A stretch of DNA of 64,000 bases from Bin87 sp965220055 (GTDB lineage Bacteria > Chloroflexota > Dehalococcoidia > Lucifugimonadales > UBA3495): contig CBDCPE010000004.1 in NCBI GenBank assembly GCA_965220055.1, forward strand, positions 3,100,001-3,164,000, read 5' to 3'. The position numbers and the translations under genes are program-made. The notes under the pieces were generated by a model. The model did no database searches. It had not been told where the DNA came from and saw only the letters and a list, made by a program, of their open reading frames with translations. Shown here one piece after another: positions 63,186 through 64,000 of the stretch (positions are counted from its first letter, which is position 1; every line of letters begins with the position of its first letter).

Positions 63186-63205
63186 GCGACGATAATTCGG
63201 CATAT

Positions 63206-64000
63206 TTAGTTGACGCGGGACATAGATTCCTGAGAATTACCCTGAGACGACCCGGGCCCGGGCCCGGGTGCGCGCGCGAGCGTGGCCAACGCCGATGTAG
63301 CACCAGTCCGGGGCGGATTTTCTGCCGATGTAGCACCAGTCCGGGGCGGATTTTCTGCCAAGGCATAGGAGGTTGAACGACCGTGGTCTGCAACCTGGAC
63401 GGCACCGAGCGCCTTCAAAACTTCGACCGCTCTCACCACCGTGTTTCGGTGAACCTTGAGGAAGACGGCGATATCGCATTGGTGGATCACTGTCGGCCGC
63501 CAATGATTGTTGCCCACGGCGTTCTTGATGTAATCAAAAACCGCCCGGGCGCTGCCGCGGGCGGGTAGGTCGGAAGGGTCAAACGATGGAGGTGTCGGCA
63601 ACGGCATAGATGGCGTGCCGTTATCGGGATCTATGCTGGCCACACGCTCCCTGGCAACCTCGCAGTAACGGGCGCTGTTCTCGAACCCGATGTAGCGCCT
63701 ACCTTCGAGTACCGCGGCAACGGCGGTGGTGCCGCTGCCCATGAACGGGTCCAGCACCACCTGGGCCGAGGTCGCCCGTATCGCCCGCCGCGGCAGGTCC
63801 ACCGGGAACGTCGGTATCTCGGTGATCCAGGAGCAGGTCTCCTGGTGGATGCGCCAAACGCTCCCATCAGTGTGTCCGTCCAGCAGCCGGAACTTGGGCT
63901 TGGTGATGAGGTAGATCACCTCGTAATCGGGCAGGAAGTAACCGGGGTTGAAGTTGGTTCCCCCGGACCGGTGCCAGATGATCACTTGGCGCAGGGGGAA
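63206..64000 (-). CDS. Site-specific DNA methyltransferase (N4/N6 type), C-terminal part
   Basis: The frame is open to the window edge, so the N-terminus is outside. 'EVIYLITKPKFRL', 'WRIHQETCSWITEIPTFPVDLPRRAIRATSAQVVLDPFMGSGTTAVAAVLEGRRYIGFENSARYCEVARERV': the DPFMGSGTTA loop is SAM-binding motif I, placed C-terminally as in beta-class N4-cytosine/N6-adenine methylases; the DPPY-type motif lies beyond the edge. A C-terminal winged-helix-like region ('DIAVFLKVHRNTVVRAVEVLKALGAVQVADHGRSTSYAL') follows, then an exact 33-bp duplication (63294-63359) that repeats 11 residues. The last five codons and the stop lie in the IS21 end. Confidence 0.85.
   Translation of the reverse strand, partial: FPLRQVIIWHRSGGTNFNPGYFLPDYEVIYLITKPKFRLLDGHTDGSVWRIHQETCSWITEIPTFPVDLPRRAIRATSAQVVLDPFMGSGTTAVAAVLEGRRYIGFENSARYCEVARERVASIDPDNGTPSMPLPTPPSFDPSDLPARGSARAVFDYIKNAVGNNHWRPTVIHQCDIAVFLKVHRNTVVRAVEVLKALGAVQVADHGRSTSYALAENPPRTGATSAENPPRTGATSALATLARAPGPGPGSSQGNSQESMSRVN

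Larger units (their letters stand above)
60818..63222 (+). mobile_element. IS21-family element, copy 2
   Basis: A complete 2405-bp element, TGATAGACG (60818) to GGGACA (63222), with a 5-bp duplication TAGAT (60813-60817, 63223-63227). It lies between IS5-D copy 2 and a methyltransferase gene. Confidence 0.95.

Noticed and set aside
63250..63278. CCCGGG/GCGC-rich run as a possible Z-DNA or regulatory signal
   Set aside because: It encodes an Ala/Pro/Gly linker in the methyltransferase frame and fits GC-rich codon use; nothing else supports a signal.

Overview
This is a GC-rich bacterial chromosome segment in which ordinary catabolic genes alternate with very heavy insertion-sequence (IS) loads. 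The mix of genes suggests an environmental, possibly uncultivated, Chloroflexota lineage of the SAR202/Dehalococcoidia type. That mix includes F420/flavin LLM oxidoreductases, Rieske oxygenases, a CaiB/BaiF CoA-transferase, SDRs, an Eis-type acetyltransferase, DUF1800/DUF1501/NHL cassettes and a D-aminoacylase-type amidohydrolase. The taxonomic statement is inference from gene content; there is no rRNA gene in the window.

Layout. 0-2.7 kb: end of a CoA-transferase gene, a CAT-anticodon tRNA, then a 33-bp repeat of the tRNA 3' end enclosing a hicBA toxin-antitoxin pair, a frameshifted CBS/HEPN gene and a solitary higA-like gene. 2.7-13.3 kb: acetyltransferase, SDR, LLM enzyme, citrate synthase, a cupredoxin-like lipoprotein with a His-rich membrane partner, and the first DUF1800-DUF1501-NHL cassette. 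13.3-17.8 kb: a second SDR whose stop codon carries three IS630 elements stacked at one TA. 18.0-29.3 kb: Rieske oxygenase, LLM enzyme, alpha/beta hydrolase, Rieske-helical protein, AtzG-like subunit plus amidase, and the second DUF1800-DUF1501-NHL cassette, closed by a terminator. 29.4-37.8 kb: decayed genes (DUF3500, cadherin-like repeats, a solute-binding protein) cut by IS630 and IS1182 elements. 37.9-39.9 kb: a 673-residue amidohydrolase with a Rieske [2Fe-2S] domain inserted in it.

40.0-64.0 kb is almost entirely mobile DNA. Four IS5-type elements and one IS630 lie nearly end to end (40.0-45.0 kb), followed by an IS66 cutting a DNA methyltransferase gene. Next come two inverted 1.8-kb cassettes that have IS21 ends but carry a dead, unrelated transposase; they flank an ISNCY gene that is itself split by a complete IS21. 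A small zinc-finger/DnaA_N-like gene cluster follows (remnant of a phage, plasmid or integrative element). Last are further IS5, IS110 and IS21 insertions beside a second DNA methyltransferase running off the right edge.

Most IS boundaries could be set from inverted repeats plus target duplications, so the order of insertion can be read. Many transposase genes are broken by 13-19 bp perfect tandem duplications or by changes in homopolymer length. The strongest candidates for new biology are the Rieske-amidohydrolase fusion, the IS21-ended passenger cassettes, the recurrent short tandem duplications, and the duplicated DUF1800-DUF1501-NHL cassette.
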